NCBI RefSeq assembly: GCF_030287405.1
Contig: NZ_JASVVV010000001.1
Span: 434,001-498,000, forward strand
DNA: 64,000 nt
Direction: 5' to 3'
Source of the DNA: Halalkalicoccus sp. NIPERK01
GTDB taxonomy: Archaea > Halobacteriota > Halobacteria > Halobacteriales > Halalkalicoccaceae
Shown here: positions 24,599 through 34,200 of the stretch, piece after piece
How the letters are laid out: the number at the start of each line of letters is the position of its first letter
Numbering within the stretch: the first letter of the stretch is position 1
Position numbers and translations under genes: made by a program
The notes under the pieces: generated by a model
What the model saw: the letters and a program-made list of their open reading frames with translations, nothing else
Databases searched by the model: none
What the model was told of the DNA's origin: nothing

Positions 24599-25471
24599 TC
24601 AGCGGTCTTCCGTGGCGAAATCGAGAACGCTCGGGTAGTCGGCGATCAGGCCATCCACGCCCAGTTCGACGGGCCGGCGCGCTTCCCGCCACCCGTCGAT
24701 CGTGTACACGTTCACCTCCCGACCCTCCTCGTGAGCCGTTTCGACCAGCTCCCGATCCAGCACGCCCGTCGAGACGTTCACCGCTTCGGCGTCGAGTTCG
24801 CGGGCGGTCTCGAGGTTCGCCTCCGCGTCCGATCCGAACAGCTTCGCCACCGGAACGGTCGAATCGACGTCCCGGACCGCTTCGAGCGCGGCCGTCTCGA
24901 ACGAGGAGACGTAGAACTCCCCGGGGTAGTCGGAAGCGATCTCCAACGCCCGCTCGGCGACCTCCTCCCACGAGTACCCGCCGGACGCCTTGAACTCGAC
25001 GTTCATCGTGACGTCCGGTCGCGCCGCGTCGAGTACCTCCCGCAGCGTCGGGACGGTCTCGTCGCTGTCGAGGACCTCCGCTTCGAGGACCGTCTCACAG
25101 GGCGTCTCGGCCACTCGACCGTCCTCGTCGGTCAGGTCGTCGAGGACCTCGTCGTGGAACACCACGATCTCCCCGTCCTCGCACGGCTGGATGTCGATCT
25201 CGATCCGATCCGCCCCGTGCCGGGACGACCCCTCGACGGCCGCAACGGTGTTCTCCGGAAAGACGTCCGCGTAGCCGCGGTGGGCCGTGATGCGTGGTGC
25301 GTGATTCGATTTTCCAGGGCGAGCGCTCCGTGCCGTAGCCGTCTCGCTCACCGCGAGGGTACCGATCGACGCGCCCGTGAGCGCCCCGACGGCCCCCATG
25401 AACGTCCGCCGATCGGTCGTCCCGTCCGTTTCCTTCCCGGTGCCGTCCTCGCTACCGTGGTTGGCGAACAT
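24599..25471 (-). CDS. Tat-exported glycerophosphodiester phosphodiesterase
   Basis: 290 residues from ATG 25471; an alternative ATG at 25495 adds 8 residues. A Tat signal (TDRRTFMGAVGALTGASIGT) precedes the GDPD TIM barrel. The catalytic set is intact: His64/Arg65 in TAHRGYADVFPENT, Glu91 and Asp93 in IEIDIQP, His107 in VVFHDEVLDD and a late Glu in NVEFKASGG. The enzyme hydrolyses glycerophosphodiesters to glycerol phosphate plus alcohol, here outside the cell. A short AT-only promoter region lies just upstream (25478-25541). Confidence 0.9.
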   Translation of the reverse strand: MFANHGSEDGTGKETDGTTDRRTFMGAVGALTGASIGTLAVSETATARSARPGKSNHAPRITAHRGYADVFPENTVAAVEGSSRHGADRIEIDIQPCEDGEIVVFHDEVLDDLTDEDGRVAETPCETVLEAEVLDSDETVPTLREVLDAARPDVTMNVEFKASGGYSWEEVAERALEIASDYPGEFYVSSFETAALEAVRDVDSTVPVAKLFGSDAEANLETARELDAEAVNVSTGVLDRELVETAHEEGREVNVYTIDGWREARRPVELGVDGLIADYPSVLDFATEDR

Positions 25472-25743
25472 CACGGCATAATATTCAGAATACAAATAAA
25501 TAAATTTATAATATTAATATATAGTATAAATATCTCCGTGCGACCATCAGAGCGATCCATAGGCGGAAGCGGCGAACACGGGGGGCGGTTCGAGAGGTCG
25601 TCGTATGTGACCCGCGCGATCACGATGCCGTGTGAAGCGGCCACGCTCGAAAAGGGGGGTCGCCGCTGCCGCTGCCGGGATCACGAAGCGGAGCAGGGCT
25701 TCGGATCCGGTGGCCACGGCACTCCGCACGACGACACGGTCGG

Positions 25744-26757
25744 TCAGTCGCGCCCGGGGGCCAGTTCGGTCACCGTCGTTCGTCGCTCGTTCTCGCTCAT
25801 CCCGCCGAAGAACCCGATCTGGACGGCGTCGACGCCCTTGACGGCTTCGAACCCTTCGAGCCGTTCTCGCGCCATCGTGGGCGTACCAGCGACGACGAGG
25901 TCGTGTAGCAGGTCGTCGGAGACGGCGGCGGACGCCCCGTCTCGATCACCCTCCCGCCAGCGGGAACCGACGTCGTCGACGAGGCTCTGCCACCCGGCGT
26001 CGGCGATCGCTTTCCGGTAGTAGGGGCCGTAGCGAGCGATCATGAACGCGACGTGTCGGCGGGCGTACTCGCGGGCGCGCTCGCCGTCCTCGATCGCACA
26101 GCATCGAAGGAGGAGCGCGACGCGAACGTCGTCGATCGACCGGCCGCCGAGGTCGGCACCGCGCCGCAGGTCGTCCATTCGGTCCCGGAGGCCGTCGATC
26201 GGGAGCAGTTGCGGGACCCAGCCGTCGGCGAAGCGCCCGGCGAGTTCGGTGGCCTTCGGGCCCAACGCCGCGACGTCGATCGGTGCCGGCGTCTCCGGCG
26301 GAGGACAGGTGAGTTTGAGCGTGTCCGGCGAGAAGCACTCGCCGTCGTAGTCGAGGCGCTCGCCCGACTGCACCTGTCGGACGATCTCGATCGTCTCTCG
26401 GACGCGCCGGAGCGGCCGATCGAACCCGACGCCGTGCCACTTCTCGGCGAGCGCGGGCGACGAGGCGCCGATCCGGAGGCGGAATCGGCCGTCGCTGATC
26501 TCCTGGAGCGTCACCGCGATCTGGCCGAGCGCCGTCGGCGTTCGCGAGAACGGCGAGAGGACGTCGTCCGCGATACCGACGTCGTCGGTGCGTTCGGCGA
26601 TGAGGCCCAACACGAGCGGGACGCTCCGGCCGGTCGTCTCGCCCATCGACACGTGCCCGTACCCGAGGCGTTCCGCGAACTGCGCGAGCGCGACGGCCTC
26701 GTCGAGGTCGTCGTACCCGTTCAGCGGCAGTACCAGGTCGCGGTTCGTCGTAGCCAT
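25744..26757 (-). CDS. LLM-class F420-dependent oxidoreductase (copy 3)
   Basis: 337 residues from ATG 26757 (MATTNRDLVLPLNGYDDLDE). F420-type luciferase-like barrel: FAERLGYGHVSMGETTGRSV, GIADDVLSPFSRTPTALGQI, SDGRFRLRIGASSPALAEKW and CPPPETPAPIDVAALGPKAT followed by ADGWVPQLL. The overall look is that of haloarchaeal TIGR04024-type methylenetetrahydromethanopterin-reductase-like proteins; the exact subfamily is uncertain. It is divergent from the large regulator at 26993, 235 bases away, so that regulator could control it. Third LLM gene within 7 kb. Confidence 0.85.
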   Translation of the reverse strand: MATTNRDLVLPLNGYDDLDEAVALAQFAERLGYGHVSMGETTGRSVPLVLGLIAERTDDVGIADDVLSPFSRTPTALGQIAVTLQEISDGRFRLRIGASSPALAEKWHGVGFDRPLRRVRETIEIVRQVQSGERLDYDGECFSPDTLKLTCPPPETPAPIDVAALGPKATELAGRFADGWVPQLLPIDGLRDRMDDLRRGADLGGRSIDDVRVALLLRCCAIEDGERAREYARRHVAFMIARYGPYYRKAIADAGWQSLVDDVGSRWREGDRDGASAAVSDDLLHDLVVAGTPTMARERLEGFEAVKGVDAVQIGFFGGMSENERRTTVTELAPGRD

Positions 26758-26992
26758 GCGGGTACGTCTCGTGGTCCGCACTAAAACACCACCTCCCGAT
26801 CGGGGGCTCTCGCCAGCGTCGACGGGATCGATCCCGGCCTCGGTAACAGGTCCAGTGTCCCTCCGCTTGCGAAGGGGATACCGGCCGGTCGTCGGCGTAG
26901 AGGCGTGCTACCGGGTGGTACACGCTCGTCAATCCGGTTGCAAGTGTTCCGTTGACCGAACGTTTTTTGCTCGTTCATCGGTAGCTAGGACC

Positions 26993-29900
26993 ATGAGTTC
27001 GTCCGTCCCGTCCCCCTCGACCGTCCTCGAAGGGGTCGACCAGCTCGCCCCGCCCGGAACGCCGCTGACGACCCCGGAGGTCGCCGCCGAGTTCGACTGC
27101 ACGGATCGCACCGTTTACAACAGACTCGACGCGCTCGTGGAGGACGGGGTCCTCGAGACGAAGAAGGTCGGCGCGCGCGGTCGGGTCTGGTGGCGGCCGC
27201 TTCGAGAACACGGGGGATCCGAGCCGGAGGCCACCGCCGAGGGCGACGACTGCGATCGGGTGAGGGACCGGTTACGGGATCGCGAGGAGCGACTCGCGGC
27301 CGAACTCGATGCGACGAAGCAGTTACAGGAGATCAGCACCAGGTTGATCCAGAAGGACGACATCGACACTCTCTACGACGAGATCCTCGACGCCGTCGTC
27401 ACCGTCATGGACGCCGACTTCGCTCGGCTCCAGCTTCGTGACCCCGATCGGGGCGACCTCCACCTCCTGGCTCACTCGGGATTCGACGAGACCACGGCGC
27501 TGTGGGACCGGGTGACCCCCGAATCGAACGGCCCGTGTAGCGTGGCGCTGGAGACGGGCCAGCGGGTCGTCGTGCCGGACGTCGAGACGTGTGAGTTCAT
27601 GGCCGGCACGGAGGACCGTGAAACACTCCTCGAAGCCGGCATTCGGGCGGTCCAGAGCACGCCGCTCGTCTCGCGCAGCGGGGACGTCGTCGGCATGCTC
27701 TCGACACACTGGGAGACCCCACACGAGCCGTCCGAGCGTGATCTGCGCTCGATCGACGTCATCGCACGCCAGGCAACCGACCTGATCGGACAGCAGCAGG
27801 CGAAGAAAGCCCTGCACGAGAGCGAGGAGCGCTACCGCGAACTGTTCGAGTCGATGTCCGAGGGTTTCTGCGTCATCGAGCGGGTCGACGCCGCCCCGGG
27901 GGAGCCGGTCGACTTCCGATACGTCGAGGCGAACCCGGCCTTCGCGGATCACTCCGGCATCGACGACGTCGTCGGCAGGACCCTGCGGGACGTCATCCCC
28001 GACGAAGCAGTCGACTGGGTCGAGATCTACAACGCCGTCGTACAGACCGGCGAAGCGGAGCGATTCGAGCGCGAACTCGTCTCGGAGGGACGGACGCTGG
28101 AACTGTACGCGTTTCCGGTCGGCGACGGATCGACGGGGCGAGTCGGCGTGACCTTCCGGGACGTCACCGACAGGAAGCGGCGAATCGACGGGCTCAGGGA
28201 GGCGCACACCCAGCTACGGACCGCCACGAGCGCGGGCTCGGTCGGTCTCTGGACGTGGGAGGTCCGGGAAGACACGTTGACCGCGGACGAGTTCGTCGCG
28301 GAGTCGTACGGCCTCGATCCGGAAACCACCGCAGCGGGGGCATCGATCGAGCGGTTCTTCGAACGGGTCCACGAGGACGACCGCGAGCGGGTGCGAACGC
28401 GGGTCGAGCGAGCGATCGAGGACACGGGCGTTCTCGACACCGAGTACCGCGTCCGGGACGCCGAGGGCGAGGTCATGTGGTTAGTGCTTCGGGGGGAGGT
28501 CGAATGCGACGAAAACGGGGAAGCGATTCGGATGTACGGTGCGATCTCCGACATCACCGAGCGCAAGGAGGCGGAGGGGGCACTGAAGCGGGCCAACGAC
28601 GGTCTCGAACGGCTCACGGCGGTCAGCCGCGAGCTGATGGACGCGAGCACACAGGACATCACGGACCGAGCCGCCGAACTCACACGGAGCGTCCTCGACG
28701 TCGAACACACCGCCCTCTGGCGCTACGACGAGGCCACCGGCGAGTTCTCCCGGCACGCTCACCGTACCGCCCCGGAGCTAGATGTCGACGCGATCCGGTA
28801 CCCTGATGGGTTCTCCGAGCGGGTCTGGCGGAGCTTCATCCACGACGAGACCGCCGTCGAAAACGACCTCCCGGCCCCCGACGACGGCGAGGGGACTCGC
28901 GCGACACTCCGGAGCTACACACTGGTCCCGCTCCCCGGCCACGGCGTCGTCTGTGCGGGCTCCACCCGCGCGGGGACGTTCGACGAGCAAACGATCGACC
29001 TCGCGAATACACTCGGTGCGACCCTCGAGACGGCGTGGAACCGAGCCGCGGACGAACGGCGATTGGCCCGACAAAACGAGGAGCTGGCGCGTCTCGATCG
29101 ACTCAACGGCCTCATCCGGGAGATCGACACCGCGCTGGTCCAGGCCGACAGTCGCGCCGCCATCGAGCGGGCCGTCTGCGACCGGCTGGCGGCCTCCGAT
29201 CAGTACGCATTCGTCTGGATCGGCGACCGAGATCCGGCCACGGAAACGATCACACCACGCGAGTGGGCGGGGGTCGACACCGGCTACGTCGACGACCTCT
29301 CGATCCCGACCGACGGGACGTCGAGCGAGCGGAATCCCGTCGCCGCCGCGGCACGCACGCGAGACACGCAGGTCGTGGCCGACATCGCTACCGAGACGCG
29401 ATTCACCCCGTTACGCGAGGCCACGCTCGAGCAGGGTGCGCGCTCGTGTCTCGCCGTTCCGCTGGTCTACGAGGAATCGCTGTACGGCGTCTTGACGGTG
29501 TACGCCGACCACTCCCAGCCCGACGAGCGCGATCACGCCGTGTTGGCGGAACTCGGTCGGACGATCGCCCACGCGATCGCCGCCGTCGAAACCCGGGAGA
29601 CGCTCCGCACCGATCGGGTCGTCGAACTCACACTCCAGTGTCGTGAGGCGAACACGCCGCTGTGTCGCCTCGCCCGGCAGGCAGAGTGTGAGATCGAGTT
29701 CGAGGGATTCGTTCGTCAATCGGACGATGAACTGGACGTCTTCTTCACCGCCAGCGGCGTCCCGGCGGAGGAGCTCGCCACGGCGAGCGAGCAGGTGCGA
29801 GCGATCACGGACCTCCTTCGCCTCACCGACCAGGCCGATACGGCGCTGTTCAGGGCGCGGGTGGCCGAACCGGCGCTCGCGGCCCGGATCGTCGAGCAGG

Positions 29901-30280
29901 ACGCGGTGGTGCGCACGCTCACGATCGAGAACGGGGCTGCGACGGCCGTCGTCGACGTTCCCCACGTAGCAACCGTCCGAGAGTTCATCGAACGGCTCCA
30001 GCGCGACGCCCCCGGTCTGGAACTACTGGCCCGTCGGACGCGGGACCGCCCGCTCAAGACACGAAACACGTTCCGAGCGATCTGTGAAGGGTGCTTGACC
30101 ACCAAACAACTGACCGCGCTCGAGACGGCGTACTTCAGTGGATTTTTCGAATCGCCGCGATTGCGGACGGGCCAGGAGGTCGCCGAGTCGTTGGGCGTCT
30201 CCCAGCCGACGTTTACGACGCATCTCCGGGCGGCACAACGGGGGGTCTGTGACCTCCTTTTCGCTGCACACGCCGAGTGA
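26993..30280 (+). CDS. Multi-sensor bacterio-opsin-activator-like regulator (HTH, GAF, PAS, PAS, GAF, GAF, HTH_10)
   Basis: 1095 residues from ATG 26993. Domains in order: an N-terminal winged helix (about 10-70; TPEVAAEFDCTDRTVYNRLD), a coiled coil (85-115), GAF (about 118-265), PAS (about 275-395; SEERYRELFESMSEGF), PAS (about 405-530), GAF-like blocks (about 545-690 and 705-860), the bacterio-opsin activator domain (about 865-1015) and HTH_10 (about 1030-1090; LTTKQLTALETAYFSGFFES). The typical haloarchaeal Bat-type C-terminus binds DNA. Having a second DNA-binding domain at the N-terminus is less common. Signals sensed are unknown. Transcription targets may include the divergent LLM gene. 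Confidence 0.85.
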   Translation: MSSSVPSPSTVLEGVDQLAPPGTPLTTPEVAAEFDCTDRTVYNRLDALVEDGVLETKKVGARGRVWWRPLREHGGSEPEATAEGDDCDRVRDRLRDREERLAAELDATKQLQEISTRLIQKDDIDTLYDEILDAVVTVMDADFARLQLRDPDRGDLHLLAHSGFDETTALWDRVTPESNGPCSVALETGQRVVVPDVETCEFMAGTEDRETLLEAGIRAVQSTPLVSRSGDVVGMLSTHWETPHEPSERDLRSIDVIARQATDLIGQQQAKKALHESEERYRELFESMSEGFCVIERVDAAPGEPVDFRYVEANPAFADHSGIDDVVGRTLRDVIPDEAVDWVEIYNAVVQTGEAERFERELVSEGRTLELYAFPVGDGSTGRVGVTFRDVTDRKRRIDGLREAHTQLRTATSAGSVGLWTWEVREDTLTADEFVAESYGLDPETTAAGASIERFFERVHEDDRERVRTRVERAIEDTGVLDTEYRVRDAEGEVMWLVLRGEVECDENGEAIRMYGAISDITERKEAEGALKRANDGLERLTAVSRELMDASTQDITDRAAELTRSVLDVEHTALWRYDEATGEFSRHAHRTAPELDVDAIRYPDGFSERVWRSFIHDETAVENDLPAPDDGEGTRATLRSYTLVPLPGHGVVCAGSTRAGTFDEQTIDLANTLGATLETAWNRAADERRLARQNEELARLDRLNGLIREIDTALVQADSRAAIERAVCDRLAASDQYAFVWIGDRDPATETITPREWAGVDTGYVDDLSIPTDGTSSERNPVAAAARTRDTQVVADIATETRFTPLREATLEQGARSCLAVPLVYEESLYGVLTVYADHSQPDERDHAVLAELGRTIAHAIAAVETRETLRTDRVVELTLQCREANTPLCRLARQAECEIEFEGFVRQSDDELDVFFTASGVPAEELATASEQVRAITDLLRLTDQADTALFRARVAEPALAARIVEQDAVVRTLTIENGAATAVVDVPHVATVREFIERLQRDAPGLELLARRTRDRPLKTRNTFRAICEGCLTTKQLTALETAYFSGFFESPRLRTGQEVAESLGVSQPTFTTHLRAAQRGVCDLLFAAHAE

Positions 30281-30742
30281 CTCGGAACACGGCCCCGTAG
30301 CGAGGCCACGATCTCAATATTGAGGTCGGACCTTCCCGCGGTTTGCATAATAGAGGGCCAATCACTATCACCGGTCGCGCTCGTAGTCTCGGTCGTGGCT
30401 ATGAGCCGTTCGAGCGAAGCGGTGGATGAGCTCTTCGACTCCGGTCATGGTCACCGGAACCGGTAGAGAAGGGGGTTGAGGGTGCCTCTGACAGCCCCAC
30501 TCGCCACAGAGGAGGCACGATGTCGTGCCTCCTCGTGCGGGACCGCTCGTTACGACGGCCCAGCGAGTGTTCGCGAATGGGGAGCATAAGCCATTCTATG
30601 ATTCGTTAGAGAGTAACGCGTAGAAATACATTGGAATTTGACGGTGAATAATACGTTCGACGGATCGTCCAAGACACCCTCCTCCCGCGTGGTTCGGGGG
30701 TCGGCGAACGGCCGTCGCCGGGTACGGAAACTGGCGTAACGG
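30281..30742. other. Intergenic region with a large palindrome
   Basis: 462 bases between the large regulator and the DUF7344-like gene, both ending here. It contains the perfect palindrome 30509-30534. The flanking text (30400-30600) has the structured, GC-mixed look of a non-coding RNA or a transposon end, but I could not match it to either. An AT-rich block follows at about 30590-30660. Confidence 0.4.
30509..30534. repeat. Perfect 26-bp inverted repeat (12-bp arms)
   Basis: GAGGAGGCACGA, a TG spacer, then TCGTGCCTCCTC. The arms are exactly complementary. It may terminate convergent transcripts from the regulator (ending 30280) and the DUF7344-like gene (ending 30743), or be an operator; there is no T-run on either side. 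Confidence 0.7.
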
Positions 30743-31123
30743 TCAGTCCAGACCGGCGTCGACCGTTTCGGCCGGCAACTCCTGATACGCGGAGTGATGG
30801 GCGTATTCGTCGAGCGTGGGCTGAGGGTGATAGCGAACCGTCCGCGTGCGCGGATCGTAGTCGATCGCGCCGACGGTGGCCAACTCCGGGAGCGCTTCGT
30901 CGATGAGGATCGCCTCGTATCGGTCGTCCGGTCCGGAGTGGTCGGTCTGTGCCGCGATCCGGCGTACGCCGTCGCTCAGTTCGTCGAACGTCATCGCCCG
31001 ATCCGTCGAGCACGCGAACAGATAGAGGACGTATCGGCAGTAGCGCGAGGAGAGGACCCGGAACACCTGGCTGTTGAACGGCTTTTCCACGAGGGTTTCG
31101 TATTCCGTGTCTGAGAGACGCAT
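30743..31123 (-). CDS. DUF7344-like winged-helix protein (126 aa)
   Basis: 126 residues. Between about residues 17 and 100 lies a winged-helix pattern common in haloarchaea: VFRVLSSRYCRYVLYLFACS, then MTFDELSDGVRR, ILIDEALPELATVGAIDYDP and TVRYHPQPTLDEY. The RR.VLY.L....M...EL...LP.L...G.IDYD layout is the DUF7344 type, probably DNA-binding. It lies downstream of norZ? No: norZ is upstream in window coordinates to the right and reads in the same direction, ending 154 bases before this gene starts, so cotranscription is possible but not certain. The target is unknown. Confidence 0.7.
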   Translation of the reverse strand: MRLSDTEYETLVEKPFNSQVFRVLSSRYCRYVLYLFACSTDRAMTFDELSDGVRRIAAQTDHSGPDDRYEAILIDEALPELATVGAIDYDPRTRTVRYHPQPTLDEYAHHSAYQELPAETVDAGLD

Positions 31124-31276
31124 GGTGTGTCGTTTGATATCGGCGTTCGGCAGCGTTATGTGGGTGAATACCGCCCTCCGTATCCGAGCGGGTCAAGCAC
31201 CATATATCCACGTAAATAGTATTCTGATTAGATATACGGGTTCTAATTATCCGGTCGGACGGGGAGGGCGCTTCCC

Positions 31277-34200
31277 CTACGCGACGGCCGGCTTCGTCCC
31301 CTTGCTTCGGTTCGTCCGAGCCGCCGCGAGGTGTTTGACGGCCCCAACGGTGAACGCGAGCGCCCCGAGGATCGTCGGCGTGTCCCCGAGCGTCCGCGCC
31401 CACAACAGCGCCCTCACCCGTGGCCGCTCGTAGAACTCGAGGCTCCGTGCGGCGGCGTACCCCTCGGTGTAGGCCGCTTGCAACTGGACGAACCCGACCG
31501 GGAGCAACGACGCGACGGTCATGATCGCGAGTCCGACGTTCGTCAGCCAGAACGCCCCCCGGAACCACGTCGGGTCCCACGCCTCCTCGGGCGTGACCAC
31601 CCGCAGGATATAGGTTCCAAGCCCGAGCGCGAGCAGGCCGAACGCGCCGAACGTCGCCGCGTGGGCGTGGGCCACGGTCAGGTAGGTGCCGTGTTCGTAG
31701 TAGTTGATCACCGGCAGGTTGATGAAGAACCCGAGCACGCCGCCGCCGACGAAGTTCCAGACGCTGCTGGCGATGATGAACAGGAACGGGATCGTATACG
31801 GGAACGCCTCGCCCTGTGCGCGCAGCGAGCGGTACTCGCCGAGGCTCCGGTAGAGGACGAACACCAGCGGGACGAACTCTAAGGTCGAGAACGTCGTTCC
31901 GAGGGGCACCCAGAAGTCGGGCAGGCCGACCCACCAGTAGTGGTGCGAGACGCCGACGATGCCCGCGCCCATGATCGCGAACACCTCGAAGAGGATCGCC
32001 TTCTCGGCGTCGCCCCGTTCGACGAGTTCCATCGAGACCAGCGCGACCGCGACAACGGCGGTCACGAAGAACTCGAAGACGCCCTCGACCCACATGTGGA
32101 CGACCCACCAGCGCCAGAACTCCGTGACCGCGATGTTGGTGTCGGGGGTGTAGAGCATGCTCGCGGCGAACAGCAGCGCGATCGAACCGCCCGCGTACGC
32201 CATGAAGTGCCCGAGGCCGGTCGGGGAGTCCTCGACCCGGCGCACGCCCCGGATCACAAGCCCGGTCCAGCCGACGAAGCCGACCAGTAGGAGGAGTTTC
32301 CAGAGCCGGCCGACCTCGAGGTATTCGAGGCCCTCCGAACCGAGCCACCACCAGAGGTCGCTCTCCTCGGGCGAACCGAACTTCCCGTGGGTGCCGAGCC
32401 AGACGCCCACGAACGCACCGACGGTCGCGGCGACGAGCAGACCCAACAGTGCGGTCGTTCCCGCGGCCTGCCACGGCGGGTCGCGGTCACTGAACAGCCC
32501 CGGGAGGAACAGGCCGCCCGCGAGCCACAGCGTCGTGATCCAGAGCACCGCGAGGTTGATGTGCCAGGTCCGGACCGTCGCGAACGGCAGCAGCGAGACG
32601 AGTTCGATCCCGAGCGCATCGCCGAGGCCGAAGAAACCGGTGCGCTCGACGTAGTAGTGGGCCAGAAGCGCCCCGGCGAGCGCCTGAACGACGAACAGCG
32701 CGCCGGCGACGGGGACGTACCACGCGGCGGCGTACTGCGCCGGGGTGATCGACACCGAATCGGGCGAGGGGATCTCGATCGCCTCGGTCGTCGGCTCGGC
32801 GAAGTCGATGGCGTGATAGGCCCACACCCCGAGGCCGCCGCCGGCGACGAGCAGCACGACGCTGATCGTGCTCCAGACGAGCACCTGTCCCGTCGGGCGG
32901 TTGCCGGTCCCGGGCACGTAGGGCCAGTCGTTCGTATACGAATGGGCCGCGTTCGGCCTGTCGGTGTGGGCCATCCAGGCGGTCCAGCACGCGAAGTCGC
33001 CGATCCGGGCGGCCTGCTCCCGGCTGGCGACGAACTCCGCCGGGACCCCCCGCTCGGGTTCCCCTTCGTAGTACCGCTCGACGTACTCCTCGCGGATCCG
33101 GCGGTGGGCGTAGGCTTCGGCCGCCGAATACCGGGCGACCGCCCCCTCGGGCGCCTCGGCGTCGAGTTCCCGCTCGACCCGGCGCTCGACGGCGGCCCGC
33201 TCGTCGTCCGCGAGGCCCTCGATAGAATCGGCCCCGCGTTCGCGGGCGTAGTACTCGCGCATGTACTCGGCCTTCAGGTCCAGCGCGTCGGCGGTGAGAT
33301 CGACCCCGAAATAGGAGCCGTTGCCGAGGATCGACCCGTGGTTCATGAGGCCGTTCGCCTGGAACGCCCGCTTGCCGGCGCGCACCTGTTCGGCGGTGAC
33401 GACGACGTCGCCGTCGGGACCACGGAACTCCTCGGGGATCGGCGGCGCGTTTCGATACGAGAGCCACGCCCCGAGCCCCATCGCCACGAGGTTGGCGACG
33501 AACAGCGCCACGAGCGTCTTCGACCCCGTCATCCCCGAGCGAGGGTCGAACCCGCCCTCGTCGTCTCGAAGCGCGCTCGATAGGCGTGGCAGCAACTCGA
33601 CGATCAGCCGTTCGATCGGCGGGACCGCCCCCTCTTCGCCGCCCGCTCCCAGCAGGGTCGCTACCGCCCCGGCCACTCCCCGATCGAGCGGGAGGGCCGT
33701 CCCCCCGTTCGTGGCCGCGAGCGCCGCGACCGTCGCCGTCACGGCCGATCTGGCGTCGGCCCTCGTTCCATCTTCCCCGCTCGCCCCATCGAACGACCGG
33801 GTGAGTTCCTCGAGCGCCCGTTCGAGTCGGTGGCCGGTCTCGACGGCATCGCGGTCGAGAACCCCCCCGAAGGCGTCGGCGGACCGTTCCCCGCTCAGGT
33901 CGGCGACGTCCAGCCCGGAGAGAAGTCCCATCAGCGAACGGTCCCCCTCCTTTTCGACTTCGGAACCGGATCGCTCCGAGAGTTCCGCGATCCCCTCGAA
34001 CAGTTCCTCGGCGATCGCGGTGGTCTGGCGGTCCCGGATCGCCTCGACGGTCCGATCGTCGAGGCGTCTCTCGTCCAAGTCGTACCGATACAGGAACGCC
34101 TCGACGGCCCGATCCCGGGGGTCCGCGCCGAGTTCGTCGCCGTAGCGTTCGAGGCCCCGATCGACGGCATCGAGCGCCCGTTCGCGCGCGAGCAGACGGG

